A DNA stretch of 64,000 nucleotides from Zingiber officinale. Lineage: Eukaryota > Streptophyta > Magnoliopsida > Zingiberales > Zingiberaceae. Of this stretch, positions 36,803 to 49,384 are shown in pieces. The notes under the pieces were generated by a model. That model was not told the DNA's origin, made no database searches, and worked only from the letters and a program-made list of their open reading frames with translations. The stretch spans positions 109,284,436-109,348,435 of the forward strand of contig NC_056001.1 of NCBI RefSeq assembly GCF_018446385.1. The letters are read 5' to 3'. The position numbers were made by a program, and so were the translations under genes. Numbering within the stretch: the first letter of the stretch is position 1; each line of letters starts with the position of its first letter.

Positions 36803-37932
36803 TGTTGGTGTGGGAAGCATCAGACGATCGAACCTGGGTTTTGATAATGGCAAAGGGTTCAAAGTTAAGATTATTTGTTATCTAACAAGTTTGAATGAGA
36901 TTGCAGGTAAGTCCAAAGTGTTTTTACGCAAAAGCCCTAGCTACGGTTATATAGGTGAAAAATCCTAGGGGGTGGTAACCCTAGGTTCTAGGAGGAGGTA
37001 ACCCTAGGCGGAAAGTCTTGGCAGGTTGAGCGCTTTGGGCAAAATTCTAGAGTCAGGGACTCTAGGTTGAAATCTTGGTAGTCGCGGACCGAGTGGAAGT
37101 CTGGACGGGTCATGGAGAGGACGTCCAGCATGAAGATCTGAAGCCTCAGGCGCTGAGCAAAAGTCCAGTCGATCTGGAAGACCGGTCTAGCAATAGGTAA
37201 CTACTCCTGAGAGAAGTAGGTGAGGACGCATTCCCCGAAGAGGGAACAGTAGGGGTCGGTTCAACCTAGAGTTTCAACGAAACTCAAAGTCAGAGGCTGC
37301 CAAATTTCATATTATATATATATTGTTTTTACCTGAACTAACTTTATTTTGTAGCAAATAAAGGGCTAGAAAAATCTGGTCCGGGCGCCCGAAACTAGTT
37401 CGAGCGTCTCGAGCTAGTCCGGGCGCTCGGACTCAGTCTAAGCACCCAGAACTCAAAAGTTATCGCCAAACTGATGTAGAGCCCGTAGAGTGGCCGAGCC
37501 ATGTGGTCTAGGCGCCCGGAGGGGTTCTGGGCTCCTGGAACAACCTATAAAAGCAGCTTCGTCCAAGAGCTTGAGAACAACACAACGAACGACTTCTGCT
37601 TCTTCGAGCTACTCAAAAAACGCTTCTACGAAGCCCAAAAGCTCCGACGATGGTTCTACTGGAGATTTTCTTATACAAGGTTGTCGATATTCTTTAAATT
37701 TCTAATTACTTGTAAAACTCTATTTGTAATCTTTCTGATTGATTAGTAATTGTCCATCGAAAGTACTCTCACGTGCTGGCCTTAAAGTAGGAGCCGCCAC
37801 AAGCTCCGAACCAAGTAAATTCTTAGTGTTTGTGTTGTTTATCTTTATTTTTCGCTGCGTATTTACTCAAAACAAACGAATTAGCCACGAGCACTATTCA
37901 CCCCCACCCCTTAGCACTTTTTGATCCCTACA
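36803..37932 (+). repeat. Copia D 3' LTR
   Basis: A purine tract precedes TGTTGGTGTGG, and the LTR ends GATCCCTACA, so it is TG...CA of 1130 bp. TATAAAAG lies at 37546-37553, after 'gcgcccgga' words like those in the gag-only element, which suggests a related group. The right flank AAGAC continues Gypsy A LTR sequence, so Copia D had inserted in that LTR. Confidence 0.82.
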
Positions 37933-38531
37933 AAGACGACCGGAGCGCTCATCTGGTTGGGCAGAAACAATCTATCGAACGATGTCACTACAGGGAAAGC
38001 AGCAGAGGTCGACCGTGCAGGGATCCCCGGCCGAGCGGCTCCCCCGCTCAGCCAAACAGTGGGACCTCTCTCATATCTCTGGGTATCCCTTTAGGAGATA
38101 ATGTCTGTGACAACAAGGCATTGTCAATATGCGGATCGTACGACGGAAGTTTCTACTGTCTTATTAGGGATTTACATGTCCTATTAAGGTATAGTGTCAG
38201 AGAGACTTTCTTGACATGTCCTTTCACAGGATGGTTAGGGAAGCGTGCCCGCCCCTGAAGGCGTGTGCAAGTCGCCTGCTGGGGCGCTATATAAAGGGAA
38301 GATCCATGCACCGGCGGAGGTACACATTATTCACTATTCATGTCTGTGCTTACTGTTGCTCCGCTTTCTTCCATTTTTCCGATGACTGATTTGAGCGTCG
38401 GAAGGCCAATGCTGGGACCCCTTCTCTAGCTCGGCACTAACGCTTCTTGTGTTGCAGAGCGGAGCGAAGTCTACACACGGTCAACCCAAAAGTCCCTAGC
38501 TAGCATTTTTCACGATTTTCGGACATGATCA
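37933..38531 (+). repeat. Gypsy A 3' LTR remnant
   Basis: Aligns with 1956-2567 of the 5' LTR, including TATATAAAG at 38288-38296, and ends CATGATCA like it. The first part is missing, lost with the deletion that also removed most of Copia D. After the end comes unique intron sequence of the FKBP relic. Confidence 0.85.
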
Positions 38532-38559
38532 GTATCAACGACTAGGTCTTCATAGTCGT

Positions 38560-38780
38560 ATTCATGTGGCAAAAAAGACAATTCGCTCGCCCCCAGTGCC
38601 CCGCCAACCTGTTCCTAGGCCAACCGGAAGAGGTAAATCACGGGTGACTATTAGCCATTAGTGCAAGTGGCAAAGCATGGGGAGAGGCATGCTCGAACAC
38701 GTCGAGTTTTGATCCCAAGACCTCATGTGACAACACCCTATGTCTTAATCACCGCCGCACCGTCCCGAGAGGACAATACT
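38560..38780 (-). repeat. Possible tRNA-derived SINE in the FKBP intron
   Basis: On the minus strand a 'gtgcggcggtgattaag' segment (A-box-like) is followed about 45 bases later by 'ggtcttgggatcaaaactcg', close to a pol III B box. It ends in a T-rich tract near 38573. No clear target duplication was seen, so this stays tentative. Confidence 0.45.
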
Positions 38781-39054
38781 CGCTTTGGTACATGAACATG
38801 CCAATATGTCGCTGCCATTTTAGAACTATAACTATAATTGATAAAATGGGACTTTTCATATTACATTTTCCCACCATCTATGGAGCAATAAAAATGAACA
38901 ATACACCGTGAAATCTTTTACTGGTCCAATGATGATTTCTTCCATTGCATTCAAAAGACAATGAATTAGTTTATTGGATAGAATGATAGTTTGAATCTTG
39001 TGATTTTTTTTCTTACTGATCTATGCTTTGGCCCATTCACTTGTCCTCTCACAG

Positions 39055-39151
39055 GTTCACTATACTGCACCGTTTGCAGATGGCACAGAGTTTGACAGCA
39101 GTTAATTATAAGCGTGGAAGATCTCTCACCATGCGCATCGGAGCGGGTATG
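39055..39151 (+). pseudogene. FKBP-type isomerase relic, exon 2
   Basis: After a TCTCACAG acceptor the exon reads VHYTAPFADGTEFDSS, continuing PIN of the exon at 1646 in phase to form the conserved FKBP start. Four extra bases then shift the frame and add a stop. In the other frame it continues YKRGRSLTMRIGAGM, up to a GTAGGT donor. Lys is expected where the last Met stands. Confidence 0.85.
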
Positions 39152-40023
39152 GTAGGTTCATCAACTACCCGATGCTTTGTTTGTGCTACCATTGATACTA
39201 ATTGTTTGCCTTGTAATTCCTAAATATTTTTTATATCTCTGAACTACGTGTTTCCTGGTAAATACAGGTAAACTAAAAATCGTACTGAATTGACAACTAG
39301 AATCATCGTGCGTTTCATTGGAAGAGAGTCACAGGTTTACAACATCATGCGTGTCTCCTAGGTGCACTGGTCATTTAAAAGCATTTTGAATTGAAAACAA
39401 CGATCTATCTCCAATTTGTTACGCTGGATAAACATCAAGGTTGGTGAATGGCATCCAAAAGTTCCATGATCAGCCTACTTGTTGAAATTTTTGCAAGCTG
39501 ACTGGATTACTTTATTAGTAACTAAACATTTACCCTAATTCAAACAAATATAATAATTGAATTGTCATTCTTTTGAGATTTTCCTCAGTTAATTAGGTGC
39601 CTAGATCATTTATCACTTCAGTCACCGTCCCTTTCTGATGATAATTCAGGAGGCATATAAAGCACCTGCATGTTAATTCTGACATAACCAAAGGTTCAGA
39701 AATTTCAACTCTGGCGGCCAGATTGTGATTCATCCAGTAACTCATTGTATCCTTGTACTTGCAGCAACTAGATGTAAACTATCCTGGTGTCTTTGTTGAT
39801 TACTTGTTCCCTAAAAATTCTCTTTGGCCTAAAAATTCTCTGGTTCATACTTATATTTAGTGTGATACCTATTTATCAGTACTGAAGCTATTTGGTACTA
39901 TCCTAATCACCAAATTTGCATTATGATAATTTAATATACTGTTAAGCTTGGAATAGGAATATATTTCTCTGTTCATATATTACTAACCCAAGATTAAGAT
40001 TAATGTGCTATGGTTTTTTTCAG
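39152..40023 (+). other. FKBP relic intron region; middle exons missing or decayed
   Basis: The conserved central part of the isomerase (GLDQGILGGEGVPPM and the LAYGPE region) should lie here and is not recognisable. A weak trace may be the 'ggaggcatataaagcacctgcatg' word near 39649. This loss supports a pseudogene. Confidence 0.5.
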
Positions 40024-40091
40024 GTGACTGCAATATTTCAGCAAATGCAACTCTTGTATATGACATTCTTTTTGTTGGAATATACAAGTAA
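40024..40091 (+). pseudogene. FKBP-type isomerase relic, last exon
   Basis: A TTTTTTCAG acceptor is followed by DCNISANATLVYDILFVGIYK and a TAA. This matches the C-terminus of the same lumenal FKBP group (DCNIP.NATLLYDI.FV). It confirms that the gene once continued to the right of the transposon pile. Confidence 0.85.
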
Positions 40092-40769
40092 ACAGTGTCA
40101 CACCAAACATTCATAGCACTTGGTAAACAGAAGTTACCTATCAACAGTTGAAGTTTCGCACCATTCTTTCATTGCAGTGGTACGATAGTGTCGCATTACG
40201 TTAGGAGCCAATTAATCTGTTCCTAGTGCTGATAATCTTCCTCCAAATGGAAGTATTTGGAATGGAGTTCAGTCAATTTTTTGTAAAGCGTCGAGACAAG
40301 CGACTTAGAAGGTTGAATTTGCTAAAAAAAACTGAGCTTTGTTCATCAGATAAATTTAATCAGAACAAGCAATGCCTTGTTTATGCATTCCATGGAGAGA
40401 CAGAATGTTGTTCGTTGGTGTTGGATGTCTTATTTATGGTGGAGTTCGCACCAGAAACTAGCAAAGAATTTTTGGAGTCACAACATTTATTTGTTGGTTT
40501 AATCAGTGTATTCAATGGATTTGTTCTTATGAATTATTTACTGAAATTTATTATTTGGAAATATATTACAATCGATAGAATTCAAGAGGGGAAAAAAAAC
40601 AGAAGGAATTCTAATATTATTAAATATTTAGACATTTCACACCCCTCTCTCTCTCTCTAAAATGGTTGTTGCATGCAATCAAAAGAGAGAAAAGAGAATT
40701 TTATTTTGTTGTAGTTAGATGAGAGAGGAAAGAGATAGGATTTGTCACAACGTTGTGTCAGATAGCACA
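40092..40769. other. Former 3' flank of the FKBP gene
   Basis: A 144-codon open frame at 40226-40660 has no recognised domain and low-complexity ends, and probably is chance in the old 3' region. A CT-repeat lies near 40643-40660. Confidence 0.45.
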
Positions 40770-41395
40770 TGCCAGATGTCGCTCATGGCCACTCATCTAT
40801 ATGAGCGATCGTGGACGACATCATACGTGGGAACATGGTGCGCCATTGAGCAATTTTTTTAATCTCTCTCATTTGCATGTAACAATTTTTATCTCTTTCC
40901 TCTTAAATTATAATAAAATTCTCTCTTATTTGATTACATGCACAACCACCGCTAGTCCTTGGTGCATGATATTGATTTTTAACCTGATGATGGTTTTTAA
41001 AGACCAGCACCACAGTTTAAATATATCAACCACTACCTTAGTTTAGTTTTTAAAGACTAGCACTAAGGTGGTGCTGGTCTTTAAAAACCAACTGGTTGTT
41101 AATATGGTACTGGTTTTTAAAAATTAGCACCATGGCTTAAACACACTAGTTAGTTGCCGTCTTGGTGCTGATTTTCAAAGACCAACATCACAGCGATGGT
41201 TGTGCATGCAATCAAAGGAGAGAATTTTTTTTTATAATTTAAGAAGAAATAGAGGAAAGTTGTTGCATGCAAATGATATTTAAGAACGATTAAAAAATTT
41301 TGCTCAAAATTGCGTCATGAGCCCACGTAGGATATCGTCCATGATCACTCATATAAATGTGTGCATGCTATCATGGCAAGTCCATGTAACCTTTT
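40770..41395. mobile_element. Foldback MITE of about 625 bp
   Basis: Arms 40770-40960 and about 41190-41390 are inverted copies, for example 'gattacatgcacaacca' near 40935 against 'tggttgtgcatgcaatc' near 41201. The loop contains further inverted copies of 'gtttttaaagaccagcac' (40990-41180). No coding capacity. The exact ends and target duplication could not be fixed. Confidence 0.75.
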
Positions 41396-41580
41396 TTTTT
41401 TTAAATCAAAATTTTCTCACCGTGTCATCATCATTTTTTTCCTTGTTATTTTCGTAAAATGAACTTTTCCTAGCTAAATCCTTCCTCATCGAAGCCCTAG
41501 TCCTCTCTCGCCCTCGCGATTCTCCTTACCGCGAGCTCCTTCTCCGCGACGAGCTCTCACAGGTGCCCTCCCTCGATGAA

Positions 41581-41690
41581 ACGAGCTCTCATTCTCCCCG
41601 CCCTCCCATTAATCTCGGTCCTCTCTTGCCACGCTCTCCCTCGTCGCGCCTGAAGCTCCCTACAACGAAGCTCCCCGCGACATCGAATCT
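41581..41690 (+). repeat. GC-rich inverted repeat, left arm
   Basis: Inverted relative to 45790-45895 (for example 'cctctcttgccacgctctccc' against its complement). It may be one end of an older element of about 4.3 kb that LTR insertions have enlarged. No TSD was identified. Confidence 0.6.
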
Positions 41691-41762
41691 CACTGCGCCC
41701 TCCTTAAAGCCTACCTGACTCATAGCGACAAAGCTAGGATTTCTCGGGGCCTCCCTCCTTCC

Positions 41763-43654
41763 CTCCTCTTGGTCCCGCTAAGGTCGGCTAGAGGGGAGGA
41801 ATGAATAGCATGCAAGTTAGAATTTAAAACTTCTATTGCTTTTCAGCTTAGCAATGAGCATATGTTAGTTAATTAAAGATAATAAACACAAACATAAAAG
41901 TAAGAGACAAGAGGTTTTACTTATTTACAACAAGGATGATTGTTAATCCAAGGTAATAAAAAAGCTCCACTAACATTTGTTGGATCGTAAAGACGCTAGA
42001 GGGGGGAGGGTGAATAACGTTCTTCGAAAATCGCAATATAAAACAAGTTACAGAGTGGAATAAAGAAATAAAAACAATTCTTACAAGGTCAAGCTTTACT
42101 TGGTTCGAAGCATGTGATGACTCCTACTCCAAGGCTCGTGATTGTCAATAGCTTTCGTTGGGCAATCACTATCAATTCGAATATTTGAATTATAAAGTTT
42201 TAGTACATGAATTATAAACCGAAAAGTTACCGATAAGAAGAAAGAATCAATTGAGTTCCTTAATCGTTAAATGTTGGAGCAACTTTTCAGGATCGCCGGA
42301 GCCTTCTTGGAGCAGCGTGCAAGAACGAAAGTTGTAGTAGATCGTTCTAAAGCCGTTGGTCGAAGGCCTTTATATATGCCCATTTCAGGCGCCTGGAAAC
42401 TCTCTGGACGCTTGGACCGTTGTTGACGTGGTGATCTCTCGTCAAAACTTGATCCGTCAAGTTTATCGACCTCCGGGTACATTTCCCTCAACCGGAACGC
42501 GTCCTCACTAGATCTCTCCTCCAGTTACTTACCTCTTACTTATCAACTGCAAACGCTTGACTTGCCTTTGACCCACCAGGTCTTCCCGCCAGTTGTCAGG
42601 TTCGCAGACCCAACTGGGCTTCAACTGGTTGTCAGGTCCCGCGAACCAAACCGGACTTCTCGCCAGATATCGGGTCTCACGGACTTATCTAGACTTCGCA
42701 TCAACTATCAAGTCCCGCAGACCTAGCTGAATTTCAGACGGGTGTCAGGTCCTTCAGACCCATCAACTCCTGCATACTTAGTAAAGTAATTAGACTACAA
42801 ACACTCTAACTTTAATCCACTTATCATTCAGCAGAATCTGAGTTACATCATTAGTGCAAATTACACCAACAACATTCTCCTTGAATGCAGGCAAAGTAGC
42901 CTCTTACAGTTGTTGAAAGCACAAAGACAACGAAAGAATTTGAATACAGTGTGTTGTATGAACTCCTTAGATCAGGGCTCTATTTATAGTTTACTAGCCG
43001 AATTTATCCATTGGCTGACGTGGTAGCTCTAGGCGGCTGGAGCAGGTCTGAGCGCCCCTAGCAGTGCATCTTATCTGCTTACAATGGCTCTTTAACGGTC
43101 CGACAATAACATTTTTCTGGTACCCAGGTGCCTGGACAAGTCCGAGCGCCTGAACTATTGCTGATGTGGATCCAAACTTTATCCCCGCTGCAACATCTCC
43201 AAAAGGGCGCCTATATTGGCCCAAGGCGGTCGGGCGCCTGGACTTGGTCCAGGCGCCTGGACAAGTCAACTTTGTGTTGACTTATCCGGCTTTTGCTTCG
43301 GTCACTTGGGTGATTTCTCTAGTCATCCATAGTTGAGCTCACCCGAACCGAATTCTGGCCTTATCCTCGAGCAGTCTTCCACTGCGGCTTCTCATCCCTT
43401 GGAAGCGCTGCGCATGTCCTTCTTGTCCGTCAGTATACTCTTCTACAGCTTCTCGTCTCTCAGATGCACTGAGTATATCGATTGGCTTCCCATGTCATCC
43501 TTCTTGTCCACTGCGTCTTCCGCTCGATTTCCTGTGTTCCTAAGTTCCTGTACACTTAGACACAAAGTTCAAATATAACAGGACCTAACTTAATTTGATT
43601 GGTCACATCAAAACTCGCCTAGGGTACTTATACCTCCCTCGTCGTGACACGTGA
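41763..43654 (-). repeat. Degraded Copia LTR, split by a younger solo LTR
   Basis: The right part (about 42877-43654), read on the minus strand, aligns with the start of the gag-only Copia LTR: 'gttttgatgtgacc', 'taagttaggtcctg', 'gtgtctaagtgtacaggaac'. It has diverged strongly. The left part (41763-41977) carries the opposite LTR end ('ctagaggggaggaatgaatagc'). Only one LTR is visible, so it is an old solo LTR or a remnant. Confidence 0.65.
41978..42871 (+). mobile_element. Solo LTR, TGTTGGATC family, TSD ACATT
   Basis: Ends TGTTGGATCG...ACACCAACA, 894 bp, flanked by the perfect duplication ACATT (41973-41977 and 42872-42876). No internal region. The same family is present as a fragment at 25176-25440. 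Strand is arbitrary without a primer site. Confidence 0.85.
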
Positions 43655-45789
43655 CGTCGACCCTTGCCGCACCCTCCTAGTTGCCCTCACTCGCTAGACT
43701 GAAGTGAGGGTTTCCTCGTGTGCCCTCCCTCCCTCGTCGCGACGAAGCTCTATTACCGGTATAAGCTAATCATTTTTAGAAATTGCATGATTACTCTTAT
43801 TTTTCTATTATTTTGGATCTATGTTATACCAGTAGATAACACAATTCTATTCTTTTCGATCGGATTGTATTGCTTGTGTTGCAAATTTCAATTCTCAATT
43901 AATGTTGATCCTGTTAATCATTTTTAGAAATTGCATGATTACGCTTGCTTTTATCTATATTAAAATTTCTTAGCAAAACATGATTTGTTTCTATTGTTTT
44001 GCTTTTGTCTTATACTGGTAGCTACGACGGTTCTATTGCAATATGAAACATCAATTGTTGAACATGTGCCGTAGTAGGTAATTTTATTAGTGATTACTAA
44101 GAAATCAATTAATAGTGTTAGTTTAATAACCTCATTTGTTTTTTCAAATCAGTTGTTTTTTTTTTTTAAGAAAATTACAAAACAACATTTTCTTTTAGTA
44201 AGTCATTTTATTTTAAGTATTAATATTTTTTTTATACAAAATTGTGAATGTTAATTTTAGCGTAGGGAAAAACATATGTTGTGTTTGTTGAATATAATTC
44301 GAGTATTTAGGAAATATGAATAGAAGCATCAAGTCAAGTTACTGGCTTTAAAGACATCATACATCAATCTTACAAAAGTAGAGAGGAGGCAAAAAAAAAA
44401 AAAAACTTTTCAAGTGTACTTAGATATAAAATTTGCACAAACTTCCATTTCATCATGTGCAACTTCAACTTCGAAATTAAATTCAGACAAGAAATTTTCG
44501 AAGTTAGCAAACTTTTGAAGTCTGAAAAAAAAACTAAGTTGAAAGATACATTGAAAAACATAGAATAACTTTTTGATTCTTTAGAAATTAGTGATAGTGA
44601 TTAGACATGTTATATTGTTTCAAGTAGTTATTTTAGTTGAAATGCGAATACAAATTTTATCTTAGTTCAAGTTGAAATAATAGTATTGCAAGTGGTGTAT
44701 TGAATTTGAAACATATATAATCTAATATGTTGTGAAATATTTGTTAGGTCAGTAATTGAGTTGTCTTGTTAAGGTGGTGTTTCTAATATTTTTTTATTTC
44801 CACCGTACATTTTCCCTGTTTCAGTGGCTGCACGTAAGGCACTTCTATCCAAATTATATATCACTATCAAACCGTTAAAGAATTCTCTCTTTCCAACATT
44901 TTTCCTTATTTAAGCCTTCCCCTTGATTCCAGTTCATACCTCTAAAGTAAAATTATTACTAAGAAGTGCTCGACTTCTTTCCTCTTCTACACACTACTGC
45001 CTAGACAATCTTGTTAGGATTTTGCATATCATAGTAACTCATTTGTGCGAATTCTGTTCCAAACTAATCTCCACAAAAAAATTACTACTCTAGTACATTT
45101 AATGCACTTTTACCATTCCAGTTGTTTCCTCAAATGGCAGAGGTTTCCATTATCCTTGATATAGCCCATCTCCAAAGATGTATACTAGCTTTTAGCAGTC
45201 TTATTGTTAGCCTTCCAGCGGCTCACAAACTTCTGAAATATGAAGTGAATTTTTTATGCTTTGAAATAGGTTGGCCACTTTAATTTGACAAAAATATGCC
45301 ACTTCCAAGGGTCCTTCCAGAAATCTGTTATAGTTCTGTTTACTATGCCGACTTATGGATACGAGTGTTGGGTAGATTGAAAGCCCATGTAAAGACAATG
45401 TGTAACATACAACGACGACGACGACGACGACAAGCCAAAAAAAAAAAAGAAAAAATCCGACATATTCATGGAGATTTTACAATATAAAAATCTGAGAGCC
45501 CTTCTGAGTATTTTCTCATAATTTTATGAAAACAAAACAAATTCATATCACATCTGTGATGATGTCCATGACAATAACCAATGGACCCAAATGTTCTTAT
45601 GGCATCAAACAGTCTTCTATACCAGATTCAACTTCCAACCAAAACAGATTTTATAAGTCCAAACCACAATTGCAAGCCTCTAGCTTTCTTAAGAAGTTTA
45701 TACAAATAATCAAACCAAAAAGCAGTTTTTTGATGGCTAATTACATCTTATCAACTATTTCTCCTCACTGAACCATAATTCTCGGCGAG
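43655..45789. other. Non-coding DNA, small repeats only
   Basis: The word 'taatcatttttagaaattgcatgattac' occurs twice (about 43767 and 43917). A CGA/GAC microsatellite lies at 45412-45431, followed by an A-run. The rest is AT-rich without coding signal or recognised transposon ends. Confidence 0.5.
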
Positions 45790-45895
45790 GGTGGACATCA
45801 CGGGGAGCTTCGTTGCAAGGAGCTTCGGGCGCGACGAGGGAGGGCGTGGCAAGAGAGGGCTGAGATTCGCGGGATGGCAGGGAGAACGAGAGCTC
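45790..45895 (-). repeat. GC-rich inverted repeat, right arm
   Basis: Partner of 41581-41690 in the opposite orientation ('gggagggcgtggcaagagagg'). Followed by AT-rich DNA to the CACTA-B terminus. Confidence 0.6.
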
Positions 45896-46469
45896 GTATA
45901 AATCTTCCACTACTGTGCAATCCCTCAAAGAATTGGTAATCTCTCAATGGCCTCAAGGTAAGAACTAGAATTGGTAATGTTTTTCTTCACACCAGGAAAT
46001 AATCGATGCTTCTTTTTTTTAATTAGTTTCTTGCATATTTCACTTAAGCTTCACAAATAACAATTAGCCTTGTGGCTGGTCTTTCACCCGATCATGTGTA
46101 GCTTTCTTTTGTTGCTGTTAGCTAATTCCTTCTCTAGGTGCTTAGCTAATTGGAACTAACTGAAAAAATGTATGGGCATCATGAGGTAATATCACTACAA
46201 AAAAATATAAATTTGGGGACAAAAGTCTGGAACGAAAATAATTCGTCCCAAAATTGGGACAAATTTACCAACAAAAATAAATTTCGACCCAAATGATCAA
46301 CGAAATTTACAACAAAAAAATTTCGTTTCAAGTTTACAACAGGAAAAAATTTCGTTTCAAGTTTGCAACCAAAATCTGGAACAAATCTAGAATTCGTCCC
46401 AAATTTAGGAACAAATCCTGGATTCGTCCCAGAATTGAAATTATTTTTTTTTTAAAAAAAAGAAAAAAC

Positions 46470-49300
46470 ACGGAAGACTTATATCTTGACCTAGAGACAT
46501 CGGAATTTCATGAAACAAGTTTCTATGTGTTCGTATCGTTGTCCTAATCGTAAATATGCCATCATCCATAATTTTGAATTAATATTTTGAGTGATTCAAA
46601 ATTTTAACACAAATTAGGTCAAAATGGGATTAAAATATTCCAAAAATCAATATATTTGGTCAAAAATATTTTTATGGATATATTTACTATCAGGACAACG
46701 ATACGAACATATAGAAACTTGTTTCACGAAATTCCGATATCTCCAGGTCCATATTTAAGGTTTCCCATTTTTTAAATAATTTAATTTTTGGGACGAATCC
46801 CTGGATTCGTCCCAAAATCTGGGACGAATACAGGATTAGTCCCAAAATTGAAATTAATTTTAAAAAATAAAAATTAAACACCGAAGGCTTATATCTTGAC
46901 CTAGAGACATCAGAATTTCCTGAAATAAGTTTCTATGCGTTCGTATCGTTGTCATGATCGTAAATATATCATCATCCATAATTTTGAATTATTATTTTGA
47001 GTGATTCAAATTTTTAACACCAAAAATAGGCCAAATTGGGATTATCGTTGTCCTGATCGTAAATATATCATCATCCATAATTTTGAATTATTATTTTGAG
47101 TGATTCAAATTTTTAACACCAAAAATAGGCCAAATTGGGATTAAAAAATTCTACAAATCAATATATTTGGTAAAAAAATATTTTTATGGATATATTTATG
47201 ATCAGGACAACGATACAAATGCATAAAAACTTGTTTTATGAAATTCCGATGTCTCTAGGTTCATATTTAAGGCGTCCAATTTTTTCCTATTTTTTTTAAA
47301 TAGTTTAAGTATTGGAAGGAATCCCTGGATTTGTCCCAAATTTTGGGACAAATACCGGGATTCGTCCCAAAACTAAAATTAATTAAAAAAAAAAGAAAAT
47401 CAAACACCGAAGGCTTATATCTTGACCTAGAGACATCGGAATTTCATGAAACAAGTTTCTATGCATTCGTATCATTGTCCTGATCGTAAATATACCATCA
47501 TCCATAATTTTGAATTATTATTTTGAGTGATTCAAATTTTTAACACCAAAAATAGGTCAAATTGGGATTACAAAATACTAAAAATCAATATATTTGGTAA
47601 AAATTATTTTTATGGATATATTTATGATCAGGACAATGATATGAACGTATAGAAACTTGTTTCATGAAATTTCGATGTCTCTAGGTTCATATTTAAGGCG
47701 TCCCATTTTTTTTCCTATTTTTTAAAATAATTTAAGTTTTGGGACGAATCCCTGGATTCGTCCCAAATTTTGGGACAAATCCCGGGATTCGTCCCAAGTT
47801 TGATTCGTCCCAAAATCTGTGACGAATCCAGGATTCATCCCAAAACTGAAATTAATTTTAAAAAAAGAAAATCAAACACCGAAGGCTTAGATCTTGATCT
47901 AGAGACATCGAAATTTCATGAAACAAATTTCTATGCGTTCGTATCGTTGTCCTGATCGTAAATATACCATCATCTATAATTTTGAATTATTATTTTGAGT
48001 GATTCAAATTTTTAACACCAAAAATAGGTCAAATTGGGATTACAAAATTCTAAAAATCAATATATTTGGTAAAAAATATTTTTATGGATATATTTACGAT
48101 TATGACAACGATACGAACGCATAGAAAATTGTTTCATGAAATTCCGATTTCTCTTGGTAGATATTTTTTAAAACATATATAGGTTGCTACTAACTAAAAA
48201 AGTATTGTGCAGCGAATGGTTGTAAATAAGTGATTGAAACCTTAAATATGGACCTAAAGACATTTGAATTTCATGAAACATATTTTTATGCATTCGTATC
48301 GTTGTCTTGATCATAAATATGTCATCATCCATAATTTTGAATTAATATTTTCAGTGATTCAAATTTTTAACACCAAAAATAGGTCAAATTGGGATTAAAT
48401 ATTACAAAAATCAATATATTTGGTCAAAAATATTTTATGGATATATTTACGATAAGGACAACGATATGAACGCATAGAAACTTGTTTCATAAAATTTTGA
48501 TGTCTCTAGGTCCATATTTAAGTCGTCCCATTTTTTTCTATTTTTTTTAAATAATTTAATTTTTGGGATGAATCTCTGGACTCGTCCCAAGTTTTGGGAC
48601 GAATCCAGGATTCGTCCCAAAACTGAAAATAATTTTAAAAAAAGAAAATCAAACAACGAAGACTTATATCTTGACCTAGAGACATCGAAATTTCATGAAA
48701 CAAGTTTCTATGCGTTCATATCGTTGTTCTGATCATAAATATACCATCATCCATAATTTTGATTTATTATTTTGATTGATTCAAAATTTTAACACCAAAA
48801 ATAGGTCAAATTGGGATTAAAAAATTCTGTCAATCAATATATTTGGTCAAAAAAAATTTTCTGGATATATTTACGATCAGGACAACGATACGAACGCACA
48901 GTGACTTATTTCACGAAATTCTGATGTCTCTAGGTAGATATTTTTTAAAATATATATAGGTTGCTACTAACTAAAAAGGTGTTGTACAGCGAATGGTTGT
49001 AAATAAGTGACCCAAACCTTAAATATTGACCTAGAGACATCGGAATTTCATGAAACAAGTTTCTATGCATTCGTATCGTTGTCCTGATCGTAAATATACC
49101 ATCATCCATAATTTTGAATTATTATTTTGAGTGATTCAAATTTTTAACACCAAAAATAGGTCAAATTGGAATTAAAAATTTTTAAAAATCAATATATTTG
49201 GTAAAAAATATTTTTATGGATATATTTACGATCAGGACAATGATACAAACACATAGAAATTTGTTTCATCAAATTCCGATATTTGTAAATCTGTATTTAT
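46470..49300 (+). repeat. Tandem array of about seven palindromic units
   Basis: Each unit has a left arm ('gacctagagacatcggaatt', then 'gtatcgttgtcctgatcgta') and, about 110 bases on, the inverted right arm ('tacgatcaggacaacgatac', then 'aaattccgatgtctctaggt'). Unit starts lie near 46480, 46885, 47410, 47885, 48240, 48660 and 49017. Linkers contain GGGACGAATCC/GGATTCGTCCC palindromes. Each unit could fold into a long hairpin. The array occupies the subterminal region, where CACTA elements bind their transposase. Confidence 0.9.
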
Positions 49301-49384
49301 TCCTTCTAAATTTTTTCCTCTTTTATTTAAAAAAATTAAATTTTAGGAAGATTACCTAAATTCGTCCCAGATTTTGGGACGAAA

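Noticed and set aside
40226-40660. 144-codon plus-strand ORF
   Set aside because: No domain, atypical composition, ends in a CT microsatellite; fits chance in the former FKBP 3' region.
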